A stretch of 64,000 nt of DNA from Hippophae tibetana (GCA_037013495.1 CM072808.1:5743319-5807318); one strand, 5' to 3'. Shown: positions 1-13,007, counted from the first letter of the stretch. The notes: a model not told the origin generated them from the letters alone. Made by a program: numbers and translations.

Positions 1-362
1 AAGATATTGGTGCCGGCCTAGGGTTTTCTTTATTTATATTTTCAATCAATCTCTATTATTCCAAAAAAAAAATAGAGAAGAGAAAAAGAATGTTGTTCAA
101 ATTTTCAAAATCAAAAACACATTTGGTAAATATGAGTTACAACTTTCAACGGAGGTAACTTTTGACTCGGGTATCGAAACGAATATTATAATATATCAAA
201 TTAAAGCTCATATCAAATTAAACAATATGCATTTTCCTAGAAAGGAAAATCATTTTTGTACCCAAATAACATCGTTTACCTCACTTATTTACTGTTTAAA
301 GTTTTTGACGCACCATTTTCATTTTACTTACTTCCGGTTCAATTCAATAGAGCTATAAAGGA

Positions 363-726
363 GATATTGGTGCCGATCATGGTTTGTTTATTTATATTTT
401 CAATCAATCTCTCTTATTGAAAAAATATTGAGTAGAAAAAAAGAACGGAGATTTTGTTCAAATTTTCAAAAACAAAAAAAACATTTGGTAAAAAAGAGTA
501 ACAACTTTCACCGGAGATAACTTTTTACTCGGGTATCGAAACGAATATTATAATTTATTAAATGGAAGCTCGTATCAAATTACACAATATGCATTGGTCT
601 CGCAAGAAAAAAATCATTTTTGTACCCAAATAACATCGTTTACATCACTTATTTAGTGTTTAAAGATTTTGACGCACCATTTTCATTTTACTTACTTCCG
701 ATTTAATTCAAGAGTGCTATAAAGAA
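363..726 (+). repeat. type copy of monomer subtype B
   Basis: A 364-bp unit and the commonest clade-B form in block I. Diagnostics are GCCGATCATGG, TTGAAAAAATATTGAGTAG, GAACGGAGATTTTG, TTTTTACTCGGGTATCG, ATTTATTAAATGGAAGCTCG, ATGCATTGGTCTCGCAAG, TTAGTGTTTAAAGATTTTG and TTCAAGAGTGCTATAAAG. It differs from subtype A mainly in two stretches, about 45-120 bp and 190-300 bp into the unit. Confidence 0.85.
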
Positions 727-1084
727 GATATTGGTGCCGGCCTAGGGTTTTCTTTATTTATATTTTCAATCAATCTCTATTATTCCAAAAAAAATAGAGA
801 AGAGAAAAAGAATGTTGTTCAAATTTTCAAAATCAAAAACACATTTGGTAAATATGAGTTACAACTTTCAACGGAGGTAACTTTTGACTCGGGTATCGAA
901 ACGAATATTATAATATATCAAATTAAAGCTCATATCAAATTAAACAATATGCATTTTCCTAGAAAGGAAAATCATTTTTGTACCCAAATAACATCGTTTA
1001 CCTCACTTATTTACTGTTTAAAGTTTTTGATGCACCATTTTCATTTTACTTACTTCCGGTTCAATTCAATAGAGCTATAAAGGA
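727..1084 (+). repeat. type copy of monomer subtype A
   Basis: A 358-bp unit and the commonest clade-A form in block I. Diagnostics are GCCGGCCTAGGG, TCTATTATTCC followed by an A-run and TAGAGAAGAG, GGAGGTAACTTTTGAC, ATATATCAAATTAAAGCTCAT, TTTTCCTAGAAAGG, TTACTGTTTAAAG and GGTTCAATTCAATAGAGC. It contains the 12-bp palindrome ATATTATAATAT. Confidence 0.85.
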
Positions 1085-1448
1085 GATATTGGTGCCGATC
1101 ATGGTTTGTTTATTTATATTTTCAATCAATCTCTCTTATTGAAAAAATATTGAGTAGAAAAAAAGAACGGAGATTTTGTTCACATTTTCAAAAACAAAAA
1201 AAACATTTGGTAAAAAAGAGTAACAACTTTCACCGGAGATAACTTTTTACTCGGGTATCGAAACGAATATTATAATTTATTAAATGGAAGCTCGTATCAA
1301 ATTACACAATATGCATTGGTATCGCAAGAAGAAAATCGTTTATGTACCCAAATAACATCGTTTACATCACTTATTTAGTGTTTAAATATTTTGACGTACC
1401 ATTTTCATTTTACTTACTTCCGGTTTAATTCAAGAGAGCTATAAATGA

Positions 1449-1811
1449 GATATTGGTGCCGACCTTGGGTTTTCTTTATTTATATTTTCAATCAATCTCT
1501 ATTATTCCAAAAAAATAGAGAAGAGAAAAAGAAGGGGAATGTTGTTCAAATTTTCAAAATCAAAAACACATTTGGTAAATATGAGTTACAACTTTCAACG
1601 GAGATAATTTTTGACTGGGGTATCGAAACGAATATTATAATATATCAAATTAAAGCTCGTATCAAATTAAACAATATGCATTTTCCTCAATAGGAAAATC
1701 ATTTTTGTACCAAAATAACATCGTTTACATCACTTATTTACTGTTTAAAGTTTTTGACGCATTATTTTCATTTTACTTACTTCCGGTTCAATTCAATAAA
1801 ACTATAAAGGA
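1449..1811 (+). repeat. type copy of monomer subtype H
   Basis: A 363-bp clade-A unit with GCCGACCTTGGG, AAAAAGAAGGGGAATG (four extra bases relative to A), GGAGATAATTTTTGACTGGGG, CCTCAATAGG and CAATAAAACTATAAAGG. It is preceded by ATAAATGA instead of ATAAAGGA. Near-identical copies start at 3623 and 9412. Related units with CCTCGATAGG occur in block IV (48690, 52291, 60991). Confidence 0.8.
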
Positions 1812-3622
1812 GATATTGGTGCCGATCATGGTTTGTTTATTTATATTTTCAATCAATCTCTCTTATTGAAAAAATATTGAGTAGAAAAAAAGAACGGAGA
1901 TTTTGTTCACATTTTCAAAAACAAAAAAAACATTTGGTAAAAAAGAGTAACAACTTTCAACGGAGATAACTTTTTACTCGGGTATCGAAATGAATATTAT
2001 AATTTATTAAATGGAAGCTCGTATCAAATTACACAATATGCATTGGTCTCGCAAGAAAAAAATCATTTTTGTACCCAAATAACATCGTTTACATCACTTA
2101 TTTAGTGTTTAAAGATTTTGACGCACCATTTTCATTTTACTTACTTCCGGTTTAATTCAAGAGTGCTATAAAGGAGATATTGGTGCCGGCCTAGGGTTTT
2201 CTTTATTTATATTTTCAATCAATCTCTATTATTCCAAAAAAAAATAGAGAAGAGAAAAAGAATGTTGTTCAAATTTTCAAAATCAAAAACACATTTGGTA
2301 AATATGAGTTACAACTTTCAACGGAGGTAACTTTTGACTGGGGTATCGAAAGGAATATTATAATATATCAAATTAAAGCTCATATCAAATTAAACAATAT
2401 GCATTTTCCTAGAAAGGAAAATCATTTTTGTACCCAAATAACATCGTTTACCTCACTTATTTACTGTTTAAAGTTTTTGACGCACCATTTTCATTTTACT
2501 TACTTCCAGTTCAATTCAATAGAGCTATAAAGGAGATATTGGTGCCGATCATGGTTTGTTTATTTATATTTTCAATCAATCTCTCTTATTGAAAAAATAT
2601 TGAGTAGAAAAAAAGAACGGAGATTTTGTTCACATTTTCAAAAACAAAAAAAAACATTTGGTAAAAAAGAGTAACAACTTTCACCGGAGATAACTTTTTA
2701 CTCGGGTATCGAAACGAATATTATAATTTATTAAATGGAAGCTCGTATCAAATTACACAATATGCATTGGTCTCGCAAGAAAAAAATCATTTTTGTACCC
2801 AAATAACATCGTTTACATCACTTATTTAGTGTTTAAAGATTTTGACGCACCATTTTCATTTTACTTACTTCCGATTTAATTCAAGAGTGCTATAAAGGAG
2901 ATATTGGTGCCGGCCTAGGGTTTTCTTTATTTATATTTTCAATCAATCTCTATTATTCCAAAAAAAAATAGAGAAGAGAAAAAGAATGTTGTTCAAATTT
3001 TCAAAATCAAAAACACATTTGGTAAATATGAGTTACAACTTTCAACGGAGGTAACTTTTGACTCGGGTATCGAAACGAATATTATAATATATCAAATTAA
3101 AGCTCATATCAAATTAAACAATATGCATTTTCCTAGAAAGGAAAATCATTTTTGTACCCAAATAACATCGTTTTCCTCACTTATTTACTGTTTAAAGTTT
3201 TTGGCGCACCATTTTCATTTTACTTACTTCCGGTTCAATTCAATAGAGCTATAAAGGAGATATTGGTGCCGATCATGGTTTGTTTATTTATATTTTCAAT
3301 CAATCTCTCTTATTGAAAAAATATTGAGTAGAAAAAAAAGAACGGAGATTTTGTTCACATTTTCAAAAACAAAAAAACATTTGGTAAACAAGAGTAACAA
3401 CTTTGAACGGAGATAAATTTTTACTCGGGTATCGAAACGAATGTTATAATTTATTAAATGGATGCTCGTATCAAATTACACAATATGCATTGGTATCGCA
3501 AGAAGAAAATCGTTTATGTACCCAAATAACATCGTTTACATCACTTATTTAGTGTTTAAATATTTTGACGTACCATTTTCATTTTACTTACTTCCGGTTT
3601 AATTCAAGAGAGCTATAAATGA
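1449..3622 (+). repeat. block I six-monomer higher-order unit, copy 1
   Basis: Monomers at 1449, 1812, 2176, 2535, 2900 and 3259. The first five correspond in order to those at 3623-5431, shifted by 2173-2174 bp. Shared private markers include the H-type header and CCTCAATAGG in the first unit, CGCATTATTTTC at the end of the same unit, and CGAAAGGAATATT in the third. The sixth unit (3259) is G-like (TGGATGCTCG, GGTATCGCAAGAAG) and has no match in the sixth position of copy 2. Confidence 0.8.
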
Positions 3623-5796
3623 GATATTGGTGCCGACCTTGGGTTTTCTTTATTTATATTTTCAATCAATCTCTATTATTCCAAAAAAATAGAGAAGAGA
3701 AAAAGAAGGGGAATGTTGTTCAAATTTTCAAAATCAAAAACACATTTGGTAAATATGAGTTACAACTTTCAACGGAGATAATTTTTGACTGGGGTATCGA
3801 AACGAATATTATAATATATCAAATTAAAGCTCGTATCAAATTAAACAATATGCATTTTCCTCAATAGGAAAATCATTTTTGTACCAAAATAACATCGTTT
3901 ACATCACTTATTTACTGTTTAAAGTTTTTGACGCATTATTTTCATTTTACTTACTTCCGGTTCAATTCAATAAAACTATAAAGGAGATATTGGTGCCGAT
4001 CATGGTTTGTTTATTTATATTTTCAATCAATCTCTCTTATTGAAAAAATATTGAGTAGAAAAAAAGAACGGAGATTTTGGTCACATTTTCAAAAACAAAA
4101 AAAACATTTGGTAAAAAAGAGTAACAACTTTCAACGGAGATAACTTTTTACTCGGGTATCGAAACGAATATTATAATTTATTAAATGGAAGCTCGTATCA
4201 AATTACACAATATGCATTGGTCTCGCAAGAAAAAAATCATTTTTGTACCCAAATAACATCGTTTACATCACTTATTTAGTGTTTAAAGATTTTGACGCAC
4301 CATTTTCATTTTACTTACTTCCGGTTTAATTCAAGAGTGCTATAAAGGAGATATTGGTGCCGGCCTAGGGTTTTCTTTATTTATATTTTCAAGCAATCTC
4401 TATTATTCAAAAAAAAAATAGAGAAGAGAAAAAGAATGTTGTTCAAATTTTCAAAATCAAAAACACATTTGGTAAATATGAGTTACAACTTTCAACGGAG
4501 GTAACTTTTGACTGGGGTATCGAAAGGAATATTATAATATATCAAATTAAAGCTCATATCAAATTAAACAATATGCATTTTCCTAGAAAGGAAAATCATT
4601 TTTGTACCCAAATAACATCGTTTACCACACTTATTTACTGTTTAAAGTTTTTGACGCACCATTTTCATTTTACTTACTTCCGGTTCAATTCAATAGAGCT
4701 ATAAAGGAGATATTGGTGCCGATCATGGTTTGTTTATTTATATTTTCAATCAATCTCTCTTATTGAAAAAATATTGAGTAGGAAAAAAGAACGGAGATTT
4801 TGTTCACATTTTCAAAAACAAAAAAAACATTTGGTAAAAAATAGTAACAACTTTCAACGGAGATAACTTTTTACTCGGGTATCGAAACGAATATTATAAT
4901 TTATTAAATGGAAGCTCGTATCAAATTACACAATATGCATTGGTCTCGCAAGAAAAAAATCATTTTTGTACCCAAATAACATCGTTTACATCACTTATTT
5001 AGTGTTTAAAGATTTTGACGCACCATTTTCATTTTACTTACTTCCGATTTAATTCAAGAGTGCTATAAAGAAGATATTGGTGCCGGCCTAGGGTTTTCTT
5101 TATTTATATTTTCAATCAATCTCTATTATTCCAAAAAAAAATAGAGAAGAGATAAAGAATGTTGTTCAAATTTTCAAAATCAAAAACACATTTGGTAAAT
5201 ATGAGTTACAACTTTCAACGGAGGTAACTTTTGACTCGGGTATCGAAACGAATATTATAATATATCAAATTAAAGCTCATATCAAATTAAACAATATGCA
5301 TTTTCCTAGAAAGGAAAATCATTTTTGTACCCAAATAACATCGTTTACCTCACTTATTTACTGTTTAAAGTTTTTGACGCACCATTTTCATTTTACTTAC
5401 TTCCGGTTCAATTCAATAGAGCTATAAAGGAGATATTGGTGCCGATCATGGTTTGTTTATTTATATTTTCAATCAATCTCTCTTATTGAAAAAATATTGA
5501 GTAGAAAAAAAGAACGGAGATTTTGTTCACATTTTCAAAAACAAAAAAAAACATTTGGTAAAAAAGAGTAACAACTTTCACCGGAGATAACTTTTTACTC
5601 GGGTATCGAAACGAATATTATAATTTATTAAATGGAAGCTCGTATCAAATTACACAATATGCATTGGTCTCGCAAGAAAAAAATCATTTTTGTACCCAAA
5701 TAACATCGTTTACATCACTTATTTAGTGTTTAAAGATTTTGACGCACCATTTTCATTTTACTTACTTCCGATTTAATTCAAGAGTGCTATAAAGGA
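3623..5796 (+). repeat. block I six-monomer higher-order unit, copy 2
   Basis: Monomers at 3623, 3986, 4350, 4709, 5073 and 5432. Units one to five match copy 1 at a constant offset of 2173-2174 bp. The pair at 4350-5072 is matched again at 6520-7242, including GAGTAGGAAAAAAG and the ATAGTAAC variant, which shows that the segment was copied more than once with different boundaries. Confidence 0.8.
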
Positions 5797-6519
5797 GATA
5801 TTGGTGCCGGCCTACGGTTTTCTTTATTTATATTTTCAATCAATCTCTATTATTCCAAAAAAAAATAGAGAAGAGAAAAAGAATGTTGTTCAAATTTTCA
5901 AAATCAAAAACACATTTGGTAAATATGAGTTACAACTTTCAACGGAGGTAACTTTTGACTCGGGTATCGAAACGAATATTATAATATATCAAATTAAAGC
6001 TCATATCAAATTAAACAATATGCATTTTCCTAGAAAGGAAAATCATTTTTGTACCCAAATAACATCGTTTACCTCACTTATTTACTGTTTAAAGTTTTTG
6101 ACGCACCATTTTCATTTTACTTACTTCCGGTTCAATTCAATAGAGCTATAAAGGAGATATTGGTGCCGATCATGGTTTGTTTATTTATATTTTCAATCAA
6201 TCTCTCTTATTGAAAAAATATTGAGTAGAAAAAAAAGAACGGAGATTTTGGTCACATTTTCAAAAACAAAAAAACATTTGGTAAACAAGAGTAACAACTT
6301 TCAACGGAGATAAATTTTTACTCGGGTATCGAAACGAATGTTATAATTTATTAAATGGATGCTCGTATCAAATTACACAATATGCATTGGTATCGCAAGA
6401 AGAAAATCGTTTATGTACCCAAATAACATCGTTTACATCACTTATTTAGTGTTTAAATATTTTGACGTACCATTTTCATTTTACTTACTTCCGGTTTAAT
6501 TCAAGAGAGCTATAAATGA

Positions 6520-6878
6520 GATATTGGTGCCAACCTTGGGTTTTCTTTATTTATATTTTCAATCAATCTATATTATTCCAAAAAAAAATAGAGAAGAGAA
6601 AAAGAATGTTGTTCAAATTTTCAAAATCAAAAACACATTTGGTAAATATGAGTTACAACTTTCAACGGAGGTAACTTTTGACTGGGGTATCGAAAGGAAT
6701 ATTATAATATATCAAATTAAAGCTCATATCAAATTAAACAATATGCATTTTCCTAGAAAGGAAAATCATTTTTGTACCCAAATAACATCGTTTACCACAC
6801 TTATTTACTGTTTAAAGTTTTTGACGCACCATTTTCATTTTACTTACTTCCGGTTCAATTCAATAGAGCTATAAAGGA
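6520..6878 (+). repeat. hybrid monomer H/A in block I
   Basis: The header and first bases (GCCAACCTTGGG) are H-type as at 9412. The rest of the unit (no GGGG insertion after AAAAAGAA, CGAAAGGAATATT, CGTTTACCACAC) is the A-type found at 4350. The switch lies somewhere in the shared stretch between about 6541 and 6600. The unit marks a recombination junction inside a monomer. It carries a 116-codon open frame only because the H header supplies an in-frame ATG. Confidence 0.75.
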
Positions 6879-9800
6879 GATATTGGTGCCGATCATGGTT
6901 TGTTTATTTATATTTTCAATCAATCTCTCTTATTGAAAAAATATTGAGTAGGAAAAAAGAACGGAGATTTTGTTCACATTTTCAAAAACAAAAAAAACAT
7001 TTGGTAAAAAATAGTAACAACTTTCAACGGAGATAACTTTTTACTCGGGTATCGAAACGAATATTATAATTTATTAAATGGAAGCTCGTATCAAATTACA
7101 CAATATGCATTGGTCTCGCAAGAAAAAAATCATTTTTGTACCCAAATAACATCGTTTACATCACTTATTTAGTGTTTAAAGATTTTGACGCACCATTTTC
7201 ATTTTACTTACTTCCGATTTAATTCAAGAGTGCTATAAAGAAGATATTGGTGCCGGCCTAGGGTTTTCTTTATTTATATTTTCAATCAATCTATATTATT
7301 CCAAAAAAAAATAGAGAAGAGAAAAAGAATGTTGTTCAAATTTTCAAAATCAAAAACACATTTGGTAAATATGAGTTACAACTTTCAACGGAGGTAACTT
7401 TTGACTCGGGTATCGAAACGAATATTATAATATATCAAATTAAAGCTCATATCAAATTAAACAATATGCATTTTCCTAGAAAGGAAAATCATTTTTGAAC
7501 CCAAATAACATCGTTTACCTCACTTATTTACTGTTTAAAGTTTTTGACGCACCATTTTCATTTTACTTACTTCCGGTTCAATTCAATAGAGCTATAAAGG
7601 AGATATTGGTGCCGATCATGGTTTGTTTATTTATATTTTCAATCAATCTCTCTTATTGAAAAAATATTGAGTAGAAAAAAGAACGGAGATTTTGTTCACA
7701 TTTTCAAAAACAAAAAAAACATTTGGTAAAAAAGAGTAACAACTTTCACCGGAGATAACTTTTTACTCGGGTATCGAAAGGAATATTATAATTTATTAAA
7801 TGGAAGCTCGTATCAAATTACACAATATGCATTGGTCTCGCAAGAAAAAAAATCATTTTTGTACCCAAATAACATCGTTTACATCACTTATTTAGTGTTT
7901 AAAGATTTTGACGCACCATTTTCATTTTACTTACTTCCGATTTAATTCAAGAGTGCCATAAAGAAGATATTGGTGCCGGCCTAGGGTTTTCTTTATTTAT
8001 ATTTTCAATCAATCTCTATTATTCCAAAAAAAAATAGAGAAGAGAAAAAGAATGTTGTTCAAATTTTCAAAATCAAAAACACATTTGGTAAATATGAGTT
8101 ACAACTTTCAACGGAGGTAACTTTTGACTCGGGTATCGAAACGAATATTATAATATATCAAATTAAAGCTCATATCAAATTAAACAATATGCATTTTCCT
8201 AGAAAGGAAAATCATTTTTGTACCCAAATAACATCGTTTACCTCACTTATTTACTGTTTAAAGTTTTTGACGCACCATTTTCATTTTACTTACTTCCGGT
8301 TCAATTCAATAGAGCTATAAAGGAGATATTGGTGCCGATCATGGTTTGTTTATTTATATTTTCAATCAATCTCTCTTATTGAAAAAATATTGAGTAGAAA
8401 AAAAGAACGGAGATTTTGTTCACATTTTCAAAAACAAAAAAAACATTTGGTAAAAAAGAGTAACAACTTTCACCGGAGATAACTTTTTACTCGGGTATCG
8501 AAACGAATATTATAATTTATTAAATGGAAGCTCGTATCAAATTACACAATATGCATTGGTCTCGCAAGAAAAAAATCATTTTTGTACCCAAATAACATCG
8601 TTTACATCACTTATTTAGTGTTTAAAGATTTTGACGCACCATTTTCATTTTACTTACTTCCGATTTAATTCAAGAGTGCTATAAAGGAGATATTGGTGCC
8701 GGCCTAGGGTTTTCTTTATTTATATTTTCAATCAATCTCTATTATTCCAAAAAAAAATAGAGAAGAGAAAAAGAATGTTGTTCAAATTTTCAAAATCAAA
8801 AACACATTTGGTAAATATGAGTTACAACTTTCAACGGAGGTAACTTTTGACTCGGGTATCGAAACGAATATTATAATATATCAAATTAAAGCTCATATCA
8901 AATTAAACAATATGCATTTTCCTAGAAAGGAAAATCATTTTTGTACCCAAATAACATCGTTTACCTCACTTATTTACTATTTAAAGTTTTTGACGCACCA
9001 TTTTCATTTTACTTACTTCCGGTTCAATTCAATAGAGCTATAAAGGAGATATTGGTGCCGATCATGGTTTGTTTATTTATATTTTCAATCAATCTCTCTT
9101 ATTGAAAAAATATTGAGTAGAAAAAAAGAACGGAGATTTTGTTCACATTTTCAAAAACAAAAAAAACATTTGGTAAAAAAGAGTAACAACTTTCACCGGA
9201 GATAACTTTTTACTCGGGCATCGAAACGAATATTATAATTTATTAAATGGATGCTCGTATCAAATTACACAATATGCATTGGTATCGCAAGAAGAAAATC
9301 GTTTATGTACCCAAATAACATCGTTTACATCACTTATTTAGTGTTTAAATATTTTGACGTACCATTTTCATTTTACTTACTTCCGGTTTAATTCAAGAGA
9401 GCTATAAATGAGATATTGGTGCCAACCTTGGGTTTTCTTTATTTATATTTTCAATCAATCTCTATTATTCCAAAAAAATAGAGAAGAGAAAAAGAAGGGG
9501 AATGTTGTTCAAATTTTCAAAATCAAAAACAAATTTGGTAAATATGAGTTACAACTTTCAACGGAGATAATTTTTGACTGGGGTATCGAAACGAATATTA
9601 TAATATATCAAATTAAAGCTCGTATCAAATTAAACAATATGCATTTTCCTCAATAGGAAAATCATTTTTGTACCAAAATAACATCGTTTACATCACTTAT
9701 TTACTGTTTAAAGTTTTTGACGCATTATTTTCATTTTACTTACTTCCGGTTCAATTCAATAAAACTATAAAGGAGATATTGGTGCCGATCATGGTTTGTT

Positions 9801-12310
9801 TATTTATATTTTCAATCAATATCTCTTATTGAAAAAATATTGAGTAGAAAAAAAGAACGGAGATTTTGTTCACATTTTCAAAAACAAAAAAAACATTTGG
9901 TAAAAAAGAGTAACAACTTTCAACGGAGATAACTTTTTACTCGGGTATCGAAACGAATATTATAATTTATTAAATGGAAGCTCGTATCAAATTACACAAT
10001 ATGCATTGGTCTCGCAAGAAAAAAATCATTTTTGTACCCAAATAACATCGTTTACATCACTTATTTAGTGTTTAAAGATTTTGACGCACCATTTTCATTT
10101 TACTTACTTCCGGTTTAATTCAAGAGTGCTATAAAGGAGATATTGGTGCCGGCCTAGGGTTTTCTTTATTTATATTTTCAATCAATCTCTATTATTCCAA
10201 AAAAAAATAGAGAAGAGAAAAAGAATGTTGTTCAAATTTTCAAAATGAAAAACACATTTGGTAAATATGAGTTACAACTTTCAACGGAGGTAACTTTTGA
10301 CTGGGGTATCGAAACGAATATTATAATATATCAAATTAAAGCTCATATCAAATTAAACAATATGCATTTTCCTAGAAAGGAAAATCATTTTTGTACCCAA
10401 ATAACATCGTTTACCACACTTATTTACTGTTTAAAGTTTTTGACGCACCATTTTCATTTTACTTACTTCCGGTTCAATTCAATAGAGCTATAAAGGAGAT
10501 ATTGGTGCCGATCATGGTTTGTTTATTTATATTTTCAATCAATCTCTCTTATTGAAAAAATATTGAGTAGAAAAAAAGAACGGAGATTTTGTTCACATTT
10601 TCAAACACAAAAAAAAACATTTGGTAAAAAAGAGTAACAACTTTCACCGGAGATAACTTTTTACTCGGGTATCGAAACGAATATTATAATTTATTAAATG
10701 GAAGCTCGTATCAAATTACACAATATGCATTGGTCTCGCAAGAAAAAAATCATTTTTGTACCCAAATAACATCGTTTACATCACTTATTTAGTGTTTAAA
10801 GATTTTGACGCACCATTTTCATTTTACTTACTTCCGATTTAATTCAAGAGTGCTATAAAGGAGATATTGGTGCCGGCCTAGGGTTTTCTTTATTTATATT
10901 TTCAATCAATCTCTATTATTCCAAAAAAAAATAGAGAAGAGAAAAAGAATGTTGTTCAAATTTTCAAAATCAAAAACACATTTGGTAAATATGAGTTACA
11001 ACTTTCAACGGAGTTAACTTTTGACTGGGGTATCGAAACGAATATTATAATATATCAAATTAAAGCTCATATCAAATTAAACAATATGCATTTTCCTAGA
11101 AAGGAAAATCATTTTTGTACCCAAATAACATCGTTTACCTCACTTATTTACTGTTTAAAGTTTTTGACGCACCATTTTCATTTTACTTACTTCCGGTTCA
11201 ATTCAATAGAGCTATAAAGGAGATATTGGTGCCGATCATGGTTTGTTTATTTATATTTTCAATCAATCTCTCTTATTGAAAAAATATTGAGTAGAAAAAA
11301 AGAACGGAGATTTTGTTCACATTTTCAAAAAAAAAACATTTGGTAAAAAAGAGTAACAACTTTCAACGGAGATAACTTTTTACTCGGGTATCGAAACGAA
11401 TATTATAATTTATTAAATGGAAGCTCGTATCAAATTACACAATATGCATTGGTCTCGCAAGAAAAAAATCATTTTTGTACCCAAATAACATAGTTTACAT
11501 CACTTATTTAGTTTTTAAAGGTTTTGACGTACCATTTTCATTTTACTTACTTACGGCTTAATTCAATAGAGCTATAAAGGAGATATTGGTGCCGATCAAG
11601 GTTTGTTTTTTATATTTTCAATCAATCTCTCTTATTGAAAAAATATTGAGTAGAAAAAAAGAACGGAGATTTTGTTCCCATTTTCAAAAACAAAAAAAAA
11701 CATTTGGTAAATAAGAGTAATAACTTTCGACGGAGATAAATTTTTACTCGGGTATCGAAACGAATATTATAATTTATTAAATGCAAGCTCGTATCAAATT
11801 ACACAATATGCGTTGGTCTTGCAAGAAAAAAATCATTTTTGTACCCAAATAACATCGTTTACATCACTTATTTTGTGTTTAAATATTTTGACGCAACATT
11901 TTCATTTTACTTACTTCCGGTTTAATTCAAGAGAGCTATAAAGGAGATATTGGTGCCGACCTAGGGTTTTCTTTATTTATATTTTCAATCAATCTTTCTT
12001 ATTGAAAAAATATTGAGTAGAAAAAAAGAACGGAGATGTTGTTCACATTTTCAGAAACAAAAAAACATTTGGTAAATAAGTGTAAAAACTTTCAAAGGAG
12101 ATAACTTCTTACACGGGTATCGAAACGAATATTATAATTTATTAAATGGAAGCTCATATCAAATTACACAATATGCATTGGTCACGCAAGAAAAAAATCG
12201 TTTTTGTACCCAAATAACATTGTTTACATCATTTATTTCGTGTTTAAAGTTTTTGACGTAGCATTTTCATTTTACTTACTTCAGGTTTAATTCAATAGAG
12301 CTATAAAGGA

Positions 12311-12647
12311 GATATTGGTGCCAACCTAGGTTTGTTTATTTATATTTTCAATCAATCTCTCTTATTGAATAAAGTAGGGAGGAGAAAAAGAAAATTCAAA
12401 AACACATTTGGTAAATATGAGTAACAACTTTCAATAGAGATAAATTTTGACTGGGGTATTGAAACAAATATTATATTATATCAAATTAAAGCTCGTATCA
12501 AATTAAACAATATGCATTTTCCTCGAAAGAAAAATCATTTTTTTACACAAATAACATCATTTACATCACTTATTTACTGTTTAAAGTTTTTGACGCAACA
12601 TTTTCATTTTACATACTTCCGGTTTAATTCAATAGAGCTATAAAGGA
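12311..12647 (+). repeat. type copy of monomer subtype C (337 bp)
   Basis: The header is GCCAACCTAGG. Compared with its neighbour D it lacks about 23 bp between GAAAA and TTCAAAAACACATTTGG, where D has TGAATTAGGTTCACA and following bases. It also has AAAGTAGGGAGGAG and CGAAACAAATATT or TGAAACAAATATT. Complete copies start at 15190, 17342, 20952, 23833, 26713, 32313, 34824, 47630, 50501, 59931 and 62804, and all are 337 bp. One deletion followed by spread through HOR amplification is the simplest history. Confidence 0.88.
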
Positions 12648-13007
12648 GATATTGGTGCCGACCTAGGTTTGTTTATTTATATTTTCAATCAATCTCTCTT
12701 ATTGAAAAAAATAGAGAAGACAAAAAGAAAATGAATTAGGTTCACATTTTCAAAATCGAAAACACATTTGGTAAATATGAGTTACAACTTTCAACATAGA
12801 TAAATTTTGACTGATGAATCGAAACGAATATTATAATATATCAAATTAAAACTCGTATCAAATTAAACAATATGCATTTTCCTCGAAAGAAAAATCATTT
12901 TTGTACCCAAATAACATCGTTTACATCACTTATATATTGTTTAAAGTTTTTGACGTACCATTTTCATTTTACTTACTTCCGACTTAATTCAATAGACCTA
13001 TAAAGGA
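12648..13007 (+). repeat. type copy of monomer subtype D
   Basis: A 360-bp clade-A unit with GCCGACCTAGGTTTG, AAAGAAAATGAATTAGG, TTTTGACTGATGAATCG, AAAACTCGTATC and TTATATATTGTTTAAAG. It regularly follows subtype C. A version with GCCGACATAGG and AATAGAATACAC is found in block IV. Confidence 0.83.

Larger units (their letters stand above)
1..11221 (+). repeat. block I: alternating A-B dimer array (~723 bp)
   Basis: Clade-A and clade-B monomers alternate for the first 31 units, giving a dimer period of about 723 bp (for example headers 727, 1449, 2176, 2900, 3623, 4350). A-type units carry GCCGGCCTAGGG or GCCGACCTTGGG after the header. B-type units carry GCCGATCATGG. A longer period is superimposed: the H-type monomer with header GCCGACCTTGGG or GCCAACCTTGGG occurs at 1449, 3623, 6520 (hybrid) and 9412, that is 2174, 2897 and 2892 bp apart (6, 8 and 8 monomers). 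The block gives way at about 11222 to the 8-monomer repeat of block II. Confidence 0.9.

Noticed and set aside
3..362. Internal 180-bp half-repeat inside each monomer
   Set aside because: The two halves share only short A+T-rich words such as ATTTTCA. No alignment by eye supported an ancient dimer.
530..546. CENP-B box
   Set aside because: Neither strand around CGGGTATCGAAACG fits the TTCG-four bases-A-two bases-CGGG spacing.
1445..1693. 82-codon open frame repeated at 3619 and 9408
   Set aside because: Recurrence follows copying of the H-type monomer. The frame ends at a variable CCTCAATAGG site and no conservation of coding frame is seen against other monomers.
5801..6151. 116-codon open frame in a satellite monomer (similar one at 6524-6874)
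   Set aside because: The frame exists only where a base change opens the header. Sister monomers break it with stops or frameshifts, composition is that of the A+T-rich repeat, and there is no recognisable domain.
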